Assembly (NCBI RefSeq): GCF_001724605.1
Contig: NZ_MEEX01000027.1
Location: 1-63,553, forward strand
Source: Phenylobacterium sp. SCN 70-31
GTDB taxonomy: Bacteria; Pseudomonadota; Alphaproteobacteria; Caulobacterales; Caulobacteraceae
Direction of reading: 5' to 3'
DNA: 63,553 nucleotides
Of the stretch, positions 22,502 to 32,085 are shown in pieces. The position numbers were made by a program, and so were the translations under genes. Under the pieces are notes generated by a model, which was given only the letters and a program-made list of their open reading frames with translations, had not been told where the DNA came from and searched no databases. How positions within the stretch are numbered: the first letter of the stretch is position 1; each line of letters opens with the position of its first letter.

Positions 22502-23131
22502 CTAGTGGGCCGGACCGGAAGACGCCCCGTCGCCGCCGTTCCGGCTCCGGGTCCGTTCCGGGTCGATCCAGCCGATATTCCCGTCGGGGCGGCGATATAC
22601 CACCGAAAGTCCCCCATGCGCGGCGTTTCGAAACACGATTGTTTGAGCTGCGGTCAGGTCGAGCTCCATGACCGCCATAGAAACCGTCATCGAGCGCACC
22701 GGGCGCTCGGTTTCCGCGATGATCATGGGCTCGGCGCCGTTCCCGGAGGCCGGGGCGTCGTCGTCCTCGTCATCCCCCTCGGGCGCGGCGATGACGAAAT
22801 AGGCGGCCGTCTCGGCCTGGCGCGCCATGGCCTGGGGGTGGTGATCCTTGAGCCGGTTCTTGTAGCGGCGAATGCGCTTCGACATCTTGTCCAGCGCCGC
22901 GTCGAAGGCCTGATGGGCGTCGGCCCCCAGACCCTGGGTCGTGAGCTGTTGCCCCGAGGCGAGGGTGACGGCGCAATCCACCTTGAAGGCGCCCCCCTCT
23001 CGGCTCACGACCACGTCGGCGCCGCCGCCACGGTCGAAATACTTCGCAATGCTGGTGGAGAGTTCGTCGGCGACTCGCGAACGCAGAGCCTCTCCGACAT
23101 CGACATGCTTGCCGGTGACTTGGACTTGCAT
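22502..23131 (-). CDS. hpf: long-form ribosome hibernation-promoting factor
   Basis: 209 residues. The N-terminal HPF/RaiA (S30AE) domain, starting MQVQVTGKHVDVGEALRSRV, spans about 1-100. An acidic linker follows (EGDDEDDDAPASG), and the C-terminal dimerisation domain includes VMELDLTAAQTIVFRNAAHGGLSVVYRRPDGNIGWIDPE. Long HPF joins two 70S ribosomes into inactive 100S particles in stationary phase. Position between rpoN and ptsN is the standard context. Confidence 0.93.
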   Translation of the reverse strand: MQVQVTGKHVDVGEALRSRVADELSTSIAKYFDRGGGADVVVSREGGAFKVDCAVTLASGQQLTTQGLGADAHQAFDAALDKMSKRIRRYKNRLKDHHPQAMARQAETAAYFVIAAPEGDDEDDDAPASGNGAEPMIIAETERPVRSMTVSMAVMELDLTAAQTIVFRNAAHGGLSVVYRRPDGNIGWIDPERTRSRNGGDGASSGPAH

Positions 23132-23162
23132 GAGCTAAGAACGCGCCACCCGGCGGATGGTG

Positions 23163-23804
23163 TCAAGCCGGTGCGAACGCCTGCCAGAGGTGCAGGACCA
23201 AGCTGACGATAATGTGAGCCGCCAGCACGAGAACGCCGGCGCTGGCCACCGCCACGAGATAGCCGGCCAGCGCGATCGCGCCGTCCCGCTGGATCAGCGC
23301 GAACGACAGCGCCGACACCGCCATCGCCGGCAGGAAGTTCCCGCCCGGGATGGGCAGGATCAGGACGATCGCCAGCACCAGGCAGACCAGGCCGATCAGC
23401 CGCTCGCCCAAAGATCCGAACAGGAAGGTGAGCCGCGGTCTGGAGACCGCCTCCAGCCGACGCAGCCACGGCACGACACGGGGCAGCGCCGCCCGCAGGT
23501 CGGCGGTGGACAACCGGCGCGACGTCACGCGTTCGGGCAGCCAGGGCGCCGAGGCGCCGATGACCAGCTGGGGCGCCAGCAGCACCAGCGGAAGCCCGAA
23601 GATCGTCGAAGCCCCCGGCGGCAGGGGCAGCATGCAGGCCAGGCCGAAGATGAACAGCAGCGCCCCGATCGCGCGGCCACCGAACTTCTCGGTCAGTTCG
23701 CCGATCGAGATGTCCGGCTCGCCGTGGTTGGCGATGTCGAGCAGCACCGCCGACAACGGCGCCTCGTCGGACGAGGTTTCGGCGGTCTGGGCGGACTCGG
23801 ACAT
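23163..23804 (-). CDS. ExoD family membrane protein
   Basis: About 213 residues from ATG 23804 (GTG 23807 is adjacent and possible). It matches the ExoD family (COG3932), named from exopolysaccharide/alkali-tolerance phenotypes in rhizobia; molecular function unknown. A soluble N-terminus (about 1-40, with HGEPDISIGELTEKFGGRAIG) precedes four to five hydrophobic segments, including ALLFIFGLACMLPLPPGAST and LVCLVLAIVLILPIPGGNFLP. It sits between rpoN and hpf, where it is not always present in other alphaproteobacteria. Confidence 0.82.
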   Translation of the reverse strand: MSESAQTAETSSDEAPLSAVLLDIANHGEPDISIGELTEKFGGRAIGALLFIFGLACMLPLPPGASTIFGLPLVLLAPQLVIGASAPWLPERVTSRRLSTADLRAALPRVVPWLRRLEAVSRPRLTFLFGSLGERLIGLVCLVLAIVLILPIPGGNFLPAMAVSALSFALIQRDGAIALAGYLVAVASAGVLVLAAHIIVSLVLHLWQAFAPA

Positions 23805-23889
23805 CACGTTCTCATCTGGCGGCCCGGATTGTCCCCGCCAAGTGACGTAACGCGATTTCCGGGCGCGAGGGTTCCCTCGGGACAGACCT

Positions 23890-25386
23890 TCAGGCCGGTT
23901 CCTTGAGCATCCGCCGGCGCTCCACCGAGGACGGGATGCGCAGGGCTTCGCGGTATTTGGCTACCGTGCGCCGGGCGATGTCGACCCCCCCCGCCTTGAG
24001 GATCTCGACGATGCGGTCGTCCGAATGGACGTCCTCCTCGCGGGCTTCGGTGTCGATGAGCTGCTTTATCTTGTGCCGGACGGCCTCGGCGGAGTGCGCC
24101 TCGCCGCCCTCGCTGGAGGCGATGGCCGAGGTGAAGAAGAACTTCATCTCGAACAGGCCGCGCGGGGTGGAGATGTACTTGCTCGAGGTGACGCGGCTGA
24201 CCGTGGACTCATGCATTCCGATGGCCTCGGCGACGGTCTTGAGGTTCAACGGCCGCAGGTGCTCGACGCCGAACGCCAGGAAGGCGTCCTGCTGCCGGAC
24301 GATCTCGGAGCTGACCTTCAGGATGGTCCGGGCTCGCTGGTCGAGGCTCTTCGTCAGCCAGTTGGCCTGGGCCATGCAGTCCGAGACGAAGGTCTTCTCC
24401 TGGTCGCTGCGCGCCTGGGCCGACACGCGCGCATGGTAGCGCTGGTCCACCAGCAGCCGCGGCAGGGTGTCGGAATTCAGCTCCACGTGCCAGAGCCCGC
24501 CCGGGCCCTCGCGGACCAGAACGTCCGGCTGGACCGGCGTGGCCGCGTCGCCCCCAAAGGCCGCGCCGGGCCGGGGCGACAGCCCGCGAATCTCGGCGAT
24601 CATCTCGCGGAGATCCTCGTCGTCGACGCCGCAGATCTTCTTCAGCGCCACCAGGTCGCGTTTCGCGAGCAGCGGCAGGTTGTCGAGCAGGGCGCCGATG
24701 GCCGGATCGTAGCGGTTCTGATCCTTGAGCTGGATCATCAGGCATTCGCGCAGGTCGCGCGCGGCGACCCCCACGGGGTCGAAGCCCTGGACCACGGCCA
24801 GCGCCGCCTCGACCCGGGTTTCGGAACATCCGAGCCGCTGGGCGATCTCGGCCACCTCGGCGCGCAGGTAGCCCGCCTCGTCCACCGCGTCGATCAGGAC
24901 GTGGGCGATGGCGGCGTCGGCCGGCGCCAGACCCGAAGCGGCGACCTGATCGGTCAGGTGCTCGGCCAGGGTGGCCTCGCGGGTCAGCCGCTGCTCGAAG
25001 CCCTCGCCGTCACCATCGAAGCTGCCGCCCGAGCCGGCGCGGGACCAGTCCACCTGGCCGCCGGCGTCGGCTGGCCCGGCCTCGGCCACATCGGGAGCGT
25101 CGCCAGTGGCCCGTTCGCCCGGCGAAACCTCGTCATATTGCGTGTCGAGGTCGGCGCGGGCCTCGGCGTCGGCGGCGTGCTCGTCGCGGGCGGCGTCGGC
25201 CGTCGCCTCGGGCGCCTCGGGCTCACCCTCGTCGCGCTGGAGCAGGGGATTGCGCTCCAGTTCACCCTCGACGAAGGCTTCGAGTTCGAGATTCGACATC
25301 TGCAGCAGCTTGATCGCCTGCTGCAGCTGGGGGGTGATGACCAGCCCCTGCCCCTGCCGAACCTCGAGTCGTGCGCTGAGCGCCAA
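23890..25386 (-). CDS. rpoN: RNA polymerase sigma-54 factor
   Basis: 498 residues. Region I is the Gln/Leu-rich activator-binding N-terminus (LVITPQLQQAIKLLQMSNLELEAFVE, about 13-40). An acidic region II of variable length follows, then the core-binding domain, the helix-turn-helix (TVAEAIGMHESTVSRVTSSKYISTPRG) and the RpoN box ARRTVAKYRE near residue 478. It directs -24/-12 promoters with AAA+ activators. Region II is long and Asp/Glu/Ala-rich, as in other Caulobacterales. In many alphaproteobacteria lptB lies directly upstream; here the lpt genes are about 4.6 kb away. Confidence 0.96.
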   Translation of the reverse strand: MALSARLEVRQGQGLVITPQLQQAIKLLQMSNLELEAFVEGELERNPLLQRDEGEPEAPEATADAARDEHAADAEARADLDTQYDEVSPGERATGDAPDVAEAGPADAGGQVDWSRAGSGGSFDGDGEGFEQRLTREATLAEHLTDQVAASGLAPADAAIAHVLIDAVDEAGYLRAEVAEIAQRLGCSETRVEAALAVVQGFDPVGVAARDLRECLMIQLKDQNRYDPAIGALLDNLPLLAKRDLVALKKICGVDDEDLREMIAEIRGLSPRPGAAFGGDAATPVQPDVLVREGPGGLWHVELNSDTLPRLLVDQRYHARVSAQARSDQEKTFVSDCMAQANWLTKSLDQRARTILKVSSEIVRQQDAFLAFGVEHLRPLNLKTVAEAIGMHESTVSRVTSSKYISTPRGLFEMKFFFTSAIASSEGGEAHSAEAVRHKIKQLIDTEAREEDVHSDDRIVEILKAGGVDIARRTVAKYREALRIPSSVERRRMLKEPA

Positions 25387-25576
25387 CGAACCGCCCCCTT
25401 GACCTGATTTCCTGGCCTGTTTCTTGCTTCAAGCTAGGCGGCGATCCCAACCGACAGGTTAACGGCGGGCGTTTTCCGGCCCGACGGCGGATTTCGCCTG
25501 GACGAGACCATTGACAGCGCCGGCCTCACGAGGCCCCCTGGCGCTCGGTTTGTCAGCAGAGTGGCGACAGAAATCC

Positions 25577-26314
25577 ATGCGTCGCGCCGACCGCCTGTTC
25601 CAGATCATCCAGATCCTCCGGCGCAATCGCGGGCCGATCACCGCGGACGCCATCGCCGCGGAACTGGAGACCTCCAAGCGCACCGTCTACCGCGACATCG
25701 CGGACCTGATCGGTCAGCGGGCGCCGATCCGCGGCGAGGCGGGCGTGGGCTATATCCTGGAGGACGGTTTCGACCTGCCGCCGCTCATGCTGACGCCCGA
25801 AGAAGTGGAGGCCGCGGTTCTGGGCGCCCAGATGGTGGCCGCCCGCGGCGATCCGGCCCTGCGTCGCGCGGCCGAGGACCTGATCGCCAAGATCGGCGCC
25901 GTGATCCCGGAGAATCTGCGCCCGCTGGTGGTGGAGCCGGCCACGCGCGCCGCGCCGAGCTGGAAGACCGCGCCCGACAACATCGACATGGCGTCGGTGC
26001 GCCAGGCGATCCGCGGGGGCCGCAAGCTGACGCTGACCTATCGCGACGAGCATGAGCGCGAGACGCAACGGACGGTCTGGCCCTTCGCCATCGGATACTA
26101 CGAGACCACCCGCCTGGTGGTGGCGTGGTGCGAGCTGCGCCAGGATTTCCGGAGCTTCCGGACCGACCGCGTCTCCACCGCCCAGTTCCCGGACGAACGC
26201 TACCCCGACCGCCCGGCGTCGCTCCGCGCCCGCTGGCGCCGACGCCAGCAGGAACACTGGGCCGCGATGGAAGCCCGGAAGGCCCAGGAAGCCCGGAAGG
26301 TCCAGGGCGCATAA
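25577..26314 (+). CDS. YafY-type HTH-WYL transcriptional regulator
   Basis: 245 residues from ATG 25577 (MRRADRLFQIIQILRRNRGP, the canonical opening of the family; an upstream in-frame ATG is rejected). An HTH_11 DNA-binding domain (about 5-60, ADAIAAELETSKRTVYRDIADL) is followed by a WYL-type ligand domain (about 140-230). This has LTYRDEHERETQRTVWPFAIGYYETTRLVVAWCELR. The tail contains QEARKVQGA-like repeats. Effector and targets unknown; it may regulate the M3 peptidase gene that starts 120 bp downstream. Confidence 0.88.
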   Translation: MRRADRLFQIIQILRRNRGPITADAIAAELETSKRTVYRDIADLIGQRAPIRGEAGVGYILEDGFDLPPLMLTPEEVEAAVLGAQMVAARGDPALRRAAEDLIAKIGAVIPENLRPLVVEPATRAAPSWKTAPDNIDMASVRQAIRGGRKLTLTYRDEHERETQRTVWPFAIGYYETTRLVVAWCELRQDFRSFRTDRVSTAQFPDERYPDRPASLRARWRRRQQEHWAAMEARKAQEARKVQGA

Positions 26315-26434
26315 CCTCCGCCCGTCGCGGACGGCGCACCGTTCGCCGATCTGGCGGTCTCGTGACCGTTCGGTAATTTGTTGGCGGCCGCGGCTGCGCC
26401 TAAGCGTAACGGCATACGCTGGGAGTTACACCGA

Positions 26435-28285
26435 ATGACCGGACTGAATCGCCGCGAGGCGTTCCTGCTGGCGGGCGCCGCCGCCCTCGCGCCCACCGCC
26501 GCCGCCGCCGCGGAACCCGCCCTGCCCGCCGTCTGGGACCTGACCCCGCTGTACCCCACGCCGGCCGCCTGGGACGCCGAGCGCGCCGCCGTCGAGGCCG
26601 AGTTGCCGAAGCTGGCGGCGTTCAAGGGGCGGCTCAGCGAGAGCGCCCAGGGTCTGCGCACGATCCTCCAGGCGATCTCGGATGTGAACAAGCGGCTGGA
26701 GCGTCTCTTCGTCTACGCCACCCTGAAGGGCGACGAGGACCTCCAGGTGGCCGTCGATCAGGAGCGGCGGCAGACGGCCCAGTCCCTGCTGGCCAAGGCC
26801 GGCGAGGCGACGGCGTGGGTGAATCCCGAAGTGCTGGGCATGGGGCGGACGCGCATCGAGGGCTTCCTGGCCGCCGAGCCAGGCCTGGCCAAGTTCCGCT
26901 TCGGCCTCATGGACACCCTGCGGCTGGCCCCGCACACCCTGGACGAACAGGGCGAGGCGCTGCTGGCCGGGGCTTCGAACCCCCTGAGCGGGCCGGGCGC
27001 CATCCGCGGCCAACTCGTGGCCTCGGATATCCCCTGGCCCACGATCGAGGTCGGCGGCGAGGACGTCCGGCTGGACCTCCAGGGCTACATGGTGGCGCGC
27101 ACCGCCCCGGACCGCGCCGACCGGAAAAAGGTGTTCGACACCTTCTACACGGCGTTCAAGGGTTTCGAATCCAGCCTGGGCGCGGCGCTGACCGCCAAGG
27201 TCCAGGGCGACATCTTCGGCGCGCGGGCGCGGAAATACGACAGTTCGCTGGCGGCGGCGGTGGACCGGCCCAACATCCCCCAGGATGTCTACCGCACCCT
27301 GGTCGCCGAGGCGAACCGCGGCCTGCCCATCCTGCACCGCTACTTCGAGGTGCGCCGCCGGCTGCTGGGACTGGCCGACATGGGCTACTGGGACATCTAT
27401 CCGGCGGTCACCAAGCTGGACACGAAGTTCGATCTGGCCGCCAGCCGGCGTCTGTCGCTGGAGGCCATGAAGCCGTTGGGCCGTGAGTACGGCGACGCCT
27501 TCGCCAAGGCGACGACCCAGCCGTGGGTCCACGTCTACCCGCAGAAGGGCAAGCGCGCCGGGGCCTATGTGTTCGGGGCGGCCTACGACGTGCACCCCTT
27601 CATGCTGCTGAACCACACCGACAACTACGAGGGCCTGTCGACCTACGCCCACGAATGGGGCCACGCCATGCACACTCTGCTGGCGCAGAAGGCCCAGCCC
27701 TACGAACTCGCCAGCTATCCCACCTTCACCGCCGAGGTGGCCTCCACGGTCAACGAACTGCTGCTGGTGGAGCACATGCTGCGGGGCGCGAAGACGCGGG
27801 AGGCGCGGCTGTTCTACCTGGATCGCGTCTGCGAACTGATGCGGGCCACGTTCTACCGGCAGACCATGTTCGCCGAATTCGAGCTGGCCATCCACGAGAC
27901 CGCCGAGAAGGGCGAGGCGCTGTCGGGTCGGCGGCTGTCGGCCCTCTATCTCGACCTGCTACGGCGCTACCACGGGCCGAAGGTGGCCATCGAGGAGGTC
28001 TATGGCCTGGAATGGGCCCTGCCCGGCCACTTCTTCGACTACGATTTCTACGTCTACCAGTACGCCACCTCGGTGACGGCCGGCGCAGCCTTCGTGGAGC
28101 GCATCCTGAAAGGCGGAACGGCCGCGCGCGACGCCTATCTGGGCGCGCTGAAGGCCGGCGGCTCGGACTATCCGGTGGACGTGCTGAAACGCGCGGGGGT
28201 CGACATGACCACCCCCGAACCCTACCGCGCCCTGCTGGCCCGCTTCTCGAGCACCCTGGACGAGATGGAGAAACTGATCGGATAG
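26435..28285 (+). CDS. M3-family oligoendopeptidase F, Tat-exported
   Basis: 616 residues. ATG 26435 has GGGAG nine bases upstream. The N-terminus NRREAFLLAGAAALAPTAAAAA carries a twin-arginine signal (RREAFL plus hydrophobic core), predicting export of a folded metalloenzyme to the periplasm. The PepF/M3 body follows, with the zinc motif HEWGH in YAHEWGHAMHTLL near residue 407 and the distal Glu in FTAEVASTVNE. The C-terminal EFELAIHE and GLEWALPGHFFDYDFYVYQYATS segments are typical of oligoendopeptidase F. It degrades short peptides. Convergent with the MFS gene 25 bp downstream. Confidence 0.9.
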   Translation: MTGLNRREAFLLAGAAALAPTAAAAAEPALPAVWDLTPLYPTPAAWDAERAAVEAELPKLAAFKGRLSESAQGLRTILQAISDVNKRLERLFVYATLKGDEDLQVAVDQERRQTAQSLLAKAGEATAWVNPEVLGMGRTRIEGFLAAEPGLAKFRFGLMDTLRLAPHTLDEQGEALLAGASNPLSGPGAIRGQLVASDIPWPTIEVGGEDVRLDLQGYMVARTAPDRADRKKVFDTFYTAFKGFESSLGAALTAKVQGDIFGARARKYDSSLAAAVDRPNIPQDVYRTLVAEANRGLPILHRYFEVRRRLLGLADMGYWDIYPAVTKLDTKFDLAASRRLSLEAMKPLGREYGDAFAKATTQPWVHVYPQKGKRAGAYVFGAAYDVHPFMLLNHTDNYEGLSTYAHEWGHAMHTLLAQKAQPYELASYPTFTAEVASTVNELLLVEHMLRGAKTREARLFYLDRVCELMRATFYRQTMFAEFELAIHETAEKGEALSGRRLSALYLDLLRRYHGPKVAIEEVYGLEWALPGHFFDYDFYVYQYATSVTAGAAFVERILKGGTAARDAYLGALKAGGSDYPVDVLKRAGVDMTTPEPYRALLARFSSTLDEMEKLIG

Positions 28286-28310
28286 CGGGTGCGGCGCCGG
28301 CCGCGCCTCG

Positions 28311-29792
28311 TCACGACGGCGGACCCTCGCCGCCGCCGGCGGCCTCGGCCTCCCGAAGGCACCGCACGTTGTCCTCGTGCTTGCGGCGGTCGATGTTGTA
28401 GGCGGCCATCAGGCTGATCGAGACCGTGTAGATGGCGATCAGGGTCGGGATGTAGATCATCATCAGGTCCCGCAGGACCTGCGGATCGACCTCGCCCGGC
28501 TTCGCGCCGATGGGAAACGCCGAGGCCGACAGGATCAACCCCGCGATCGCCGGACCACCCGACGACCCGATCTTCTTGAACAGGCTGTCGGCGGCGAACA
28601 GCAGGCCCTCGGTGCGACGTCCGATCCGCACGGCGTTGTCCTCCACCACGTCGGCGATCAGGGCGGTCAGGAACACGCCGGTCATGGCCCACGACGTCAT
28701 GGTGACGAAGGCGCCCGACGCCACGATGTAGAACACCCGCGGGTCGCCGTTCTCCGGCATCACGCCGGCCAGGCGGGCGAAGTAGGGCGTCAGCTCGGCG
28801 ACCGCGCCCAGGATGTAGCCGAGGACCGCGGCTTCCTTCTTGCCGATCGCCCGCGAGATCGGCGAGGCCAGCGACGCGCCGATCAGGCCGCCCACGGCGT
28901 TGAAGGTCACGATGGTGGCGATCTGCGCCTGCGTGAGCTCCCAGAAGAAGAGGGTGATGTACAGCGTCAGCCCGCCGGTGACGCCCGAGACCAGGAACAC
29001 CAGGCTTCCGGAGCCCACGATGGTGAAGAAGGCGCGGTTGCGCAGCGTCGAGAAGATGTCGCCCAGATGCTCGCGCCCGCTGCGACGGTCGGGCGGCGCC
29101 TGGCGCAACCACGGGATGAAGCGATGCGTGGCGGCCGATGAGATCAGGATGGTCGTGAAGATCACCGTCGCGCCGGCCATGGCGTACGAGAAGTAGCCGT
29201 CCTTCGCCAGTACGCCGCCGCTTCCGTCGGGCATTTCGCGCAGGGCCACCTGGTAGGCGAAGACCATCATCAGCAGGCCGCCCACCACGCTGCACAGCGT
29301 CCGGATCGAGATCAGGACCGTGCGGCGGTCGTAGTCCTCGACCAGTTCCGGGATCAGCGCCGAGGACGGCAGCTCGAAGAAGGTGTCGAACAGCCGGATC
29401 GAGAGCAGGCAGGCCATCATGTAGCCGAACAGGGCCAGCGGCTCGAGGCCGGTCGGTGGGTTCCAGATCAGGAAGAACAGGATCGCGACCGGCGCCGCGG
29501 CGGCGTACATGTAGGGGTGGCGGCGGCCCAGGCGACTGCGCGTATTGTCCGAAAGCTGGCCCACCACGGGATCGACCAGGGCGTCGAATATGAGCGCCAG
29601 CGCGGTCCCGAGACCCACCCAGGCGGCGGGCAGGCCCATCACCTGATTGTAGAAGATCATCAGGAAGGTCGCGAGGCCGCGGGTCTTCGTCGAGTTGGAG
29701 ACCGCCCCCAGCCCGTAGGCGATCATCACGCCCCAACCCAGCCGGGGACGTGGCCCCAGAGGCGAGGAACCCACGGAGGACGTGCTGGTCAT
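28311..29792 (-). CDS. MFS transporter of the GPH (glycoside-pentoside-hexuronide) cation symporter type
   Basis: About 493 residues from ATG 29792 (MTSTSSVGSSPLGPRPRLGW); the ribosome site is weak, so an upstream start cannot be excluded. About 12 hydrophobic helices. The first includes VMIAYGLGAVSNSTKTRGLATFLMIFYNQVMGL, followed by the family signature DALVDPVVGQLSDNTRSRLGRRHPYMY (about 70-96), typical of the GPH/MelB-like symporters. It probably takes up a sugar or related solute with a cation. There is no carbohydrate enzyme next to it to suggest the substrate. Confidence 0.82.
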   Translation of the reverse strand: MTSTSSVGSSPLGPRPRLGWGVMIAYGLGAVSNSTKTRGLATFLMIFYNQVMGLPAAWVGLGTALALIFDALVDPVVGQLSDNTRSRLGRRHPYMYAAAAPVAILFFLIWNPPTGLEPLALFGYMMACLLSIRLFDTFFELPSSALIPELVEDYDRRTVLISIRTLCSVVGGLLMMVFAYQVALREMPDGSGGVLAKDGYFSYAMAGATVIFTTILISSAATHRFIPWLRQAPPDRRSGREHLGDIFSTLRNRAFFTIVGSGSLVFLVSGVTGGLTLYITLFFWELTQAQIATIVTFNAVGGLIGASLASPISRAIGKKEAAVLGYILGAVAELTPYFARLAGVMPENGDPRVFYIVASGAFVTMTSWAMTGVFLTALIADVVEDNAVRIGRRTEGLLFAADSLFKKIGSSGGPAIAGLILSASAFPIGAKPGEVDPQVLRDLMMIYIPTLIAIYTVSISLMAAYNIDRRKHEDNVRCLREAEAAGGGEGPPS

Positions 29793-30035
29793 CGGCCCGG
29801 CGACACCCGCCGGCCAAGCCGTTCGACGAGATTCTCGGAGACGCGGATGGGGGCGGCGTCCAGACAAGACGCGGCCGGCTCTGCGATGGCCATCGGCTCC
29901 AGTTCCTCCCCCTTCTCGTTGCCCGCAGGCTAGGGGTGGAGGAACGGACGGCCCACAGCGCAAATTTTTGGCGGTGGGCAAAATTCGATTTGGCGGACAG
30001 CGGTCCCCGTCGATCGGCTCCGTCGGCGCCCGCCG

Positions 30036-30797
30036 TCAGTTGAAGCGGTCGCCCAGGTAGACGCGCCGGACTTCGGGGTCGTCGACGATCTCGTCGGGGC
30101 TGCCCTCGAACAGGACTTCGCCGGCGTGGATGATCGAGGCGCGATCGATGATGTCCAACGTCTCGCGGACGTTGTGGTCGGTGATCAGGATGCCGATGCC
30201 GCGCTGCTTCAGGTAGCCGATCACCTCGCGGATGTCGGCGATGGCCAGGGGGTCGATCCCCGCAAAAGGCTCGTCCAGCAGCATGAAGCTGGGCTCCGAC
30301 GCCAGGGCCCGCGCGATCTCGACCCGCCGCCGCTCACCGCCCGACAGCGAAACCGCCGGCGAGTTCTTGAGGTGCTCGATATGCAGCTCCTCCAGCAGCT
30401 GGGCGACCGTCTCGCGCGCCTTGCGGGCGTCGTTCTGGCGCAGCTCGACCACCGCCATCACGTTCTCCCAGACGCTCATGCCCCGGAAGATCGACGTCTC
30501 CTGGGGCAGGTAGCCCACGCCCATGCGGGCGCGCTGGTACATCGGCTGGGCGGTGATGTTCTCGCCGTCCAGGTAGATGGCGCCGTAGTCGGCCGGGATC
30601 AGGCCGGTGATCATGTAGAAGCAGGTGGTCTTGCCCGCGCCGTTGGGCCCCAGCAGGCCCGCCACCTCGCCGCGGGCGAGCCGCAGCGAAACGCCTTTCA
30701 CCACCGGCCGGCCACGGAACGACTTGCCGATGTTGTCGACGACCAGACCCTCGCTCGGGATCGCGGCCTGCGGGCGAATCCGCTGCGGCGCGTTCAC
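30036..30797 (-). CDS. lptB: LPS export ABC transporter ATP-binding protein
   Basis: 253 residues from GTG 30797, which overlaps the lptA stop as GTGA. Walker A GPNGAGKTTCFYM (about 49-61), Q-loop YLPQETSIFRG, signature LSGGERRRVEIARAL, Walker B FMLLDEPFAGIDP and the switch His in LITDHNVRET are all present. LptB powers LptFG in extracting LPS and passing it over the LptC-LptA bridge. lptF and lptG are not in the window. Confidence 0.96.
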   Translation of the reverse strand: MNAPQRIRPQAAIPSEGLVVDNIGKSFRGRPVVKGVSLRLARGEVAGLLGPNGAGKTTCFYMITGLIPADYGAIYLDGENITAQPMYQRARMGVGYLPQETSIFRGMSVWENVMAVVELRQNDARKARETVAQLLEELHIEHLKNSPAVSLSGGERRRVEIARALASEPSFMLLDEPFAGIDPLAIADIREVIGYLKQRGIGILITDHNVRETLDIIDRASIIHAGEVLFEGSPDEIVDDPEVRRVYLGDRFN

Positions 30798-31378
30798 CGG
30801 GCGGCGCTTTCGGATTTCTTGGACGGATAGAACACGCCGCGCGGGCGCGACTTGGCGTTCGCGCCGGTGGCGGTTCCGACCATCCGGCCCTCGCCGGTGT
30901 TGGTGTTGAACACCATCCGACTGCCGCGCAGCACGTTCTGCCCCTGCACCGCCACCACGTCGCCGGTCAGGGTGACGGTGTCGTTGCGCGCGTCGTAGGT
31001 CCCGTTGTCCCCGCGCACGCGCTGGTCCTTGGAGGTCACGTAGTAGACGTTGCCCTCGGCTTCCATGCGGACGAGATCGCCGCAGGCGCCCGTCCCCGTG
31101 GCGCTGGTGGCGCCCGCCCGGGTCTCGAAGATCGCGCGCAGCACGTCGGCCCGCAGCCGCGCCTGGCCCTGGAGCGCCTCGGCCTTGCCGCGCCACACCG
31201 AGACACAGGCCTTGTTCTGGACCTCGAGTTCGTCGGCGGTGATATCGACCGGGCCGTCGGAGTTGGGGCCCAGGCCCTGCGCCACGGCCGCGCCGGGGAC
31301 CAGGGCGCCGAGCGTGAGGGCGCCGAAGGCCAGTGCGAAGGCCGGGGCGACCGCCGCGGAGGTGACGAGAAACTTCAT
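30794..31378 (-). CDS. lptA: LPS transport periplasmic protein LptA
   Basis: 194 residues with a signal peptide (ending near PGAAVAQG) and an OstA/LptA beta-jellyroll domain: DGPVDITADELEVQNKACVSVWRGKAEALQGQARLRAD, YDARNDTVTLTGDVVAVQGQNVLRGSRMVFNTNTGEGRMV. It forms the periplasmic bridge between LptC and LptD. A basic, disordered tail (SRPRGVFYPSKKSESAAR) closes it. Second gene of lptC-lptA-lptB. Confidence 0.93.
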   Translation of the reverse strand: MKFLVTSAAVAPAFALAFGALTLGALVPGAAVAQGLGPNSDGPVDITADELEVQNKACVSVWRGKAEALQGQARLRADVLRAIFETRAGATSATGTGACGDLVRMEAEGNVYYVTSKDQRVRGDNGTYDARNDTVTLTGDVVAVQGQNVLRGSRMVFNTNTGEGRMVGTATGANAKSRPRGVFYPSKKSESAAR

Positions 31379-31437
31379 GTCCGTCCTTGACCTGTTCGAC
31401 CCTTGACCTGCTCGATGTGGCCGGAAAACGCGGTGCG

Positions 31438-32076
31438 CTACTTCTTGTTGGGTTCGAGGCGCGTGCGGACGCCGCCCTTGAAGACCATGCGCTCACCCTT
31501 GCCGTAGACGCCATAGGACTCTGCGCTGATTTCTCCAAGACCCCCAGCCCCCTGAATGGGGCCTGAACCGACGACCTCGCCGGTCTTGGTGTCGAACATG
31601 GAGGCGGCCGTGGCGAACGCGTTCTTGGTGTCGGCCATGCGAACGCCGTTGGTGAGCTCCAGCTTTCCCGTCTGCTCGTGGAAGACGCCCGAGGCGCCGT
31701 TGATGCGCATCTCGTCGGGGCCGTTCTCGTCCAGCACCAGCGCCGGCTTCTGGAGGATCACGCGCTGGTAGTCTGAGGGATCCCGCGTGGCGGTGTCGGC
31801 GGTCAGCCGGAAGGCGCGGCCCTTGTCGTCGCGGCCCATGAAGCGCGGGTTCAGGAGTCGGATCGGTTCGTCGCCGGCGCCCGACGCCTTGGGCTGGGCG
31901 CTGAAGGTGGACCACGCCACGCTGCCGATCAGGCCGGCCAGGATGAGGGCGATCACCGCCGGCAGCACGACGCGCAACGTGCGGATCAGGCGCGAACGGC
32001 GCCGCCAGCGCTCGAAATCGGCCCGGCGGTGCTCGGGCAGCGAGGAGTCGGAGAGGACGGCGTCGGTCGCGGTCAT
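31438..32076 (-). CDS. lptC: LPS export protein LptC
   Basis: 212 residues. A cytosolic N-terminus, one transmembrane helix (VVLPAVIALILAGLIGSVAW, about 37-56) and a periplasmic jellyroll (LLNPRFMGRDDKGRAFRLTADTATRD...). It connects LptBFG to LptA. The gene is 9 bp after the rnd stop, so rnd-lptC-lptA-lptB probably form one transcript. Confidence 0.92.
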   Translation of the reverse strand: MTATDAVLSDSSLPEHRRADFERWRRRSRLIRTLRVVLPAVIALILAGLIGSVAWSTFSAQPKASGAGDEPIRLLNPRFMGRDDKGRAFRLTADTATRDPSDYQRVILQKPALVLDENGPDEMRINGASGVFHEQTGKLELTNGVRMADTKNAFATAASMFDTKTGEVVGSGPIQGAGGLGEISAESYGVYGKGERMVFKGGVRTRLEPNKK

Positions 32077-32085
32077 GGCGCTTAT

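Noticed and set aside
26363..26377. GACCGTTCGGTAA before the M3 peptidase gene, similar to the TetR operator
   Set aside because: Only the inner part matches; the right half-site CGGT is missing at the required spacing, and the genes around it are unrelated to the sulfatase locus.
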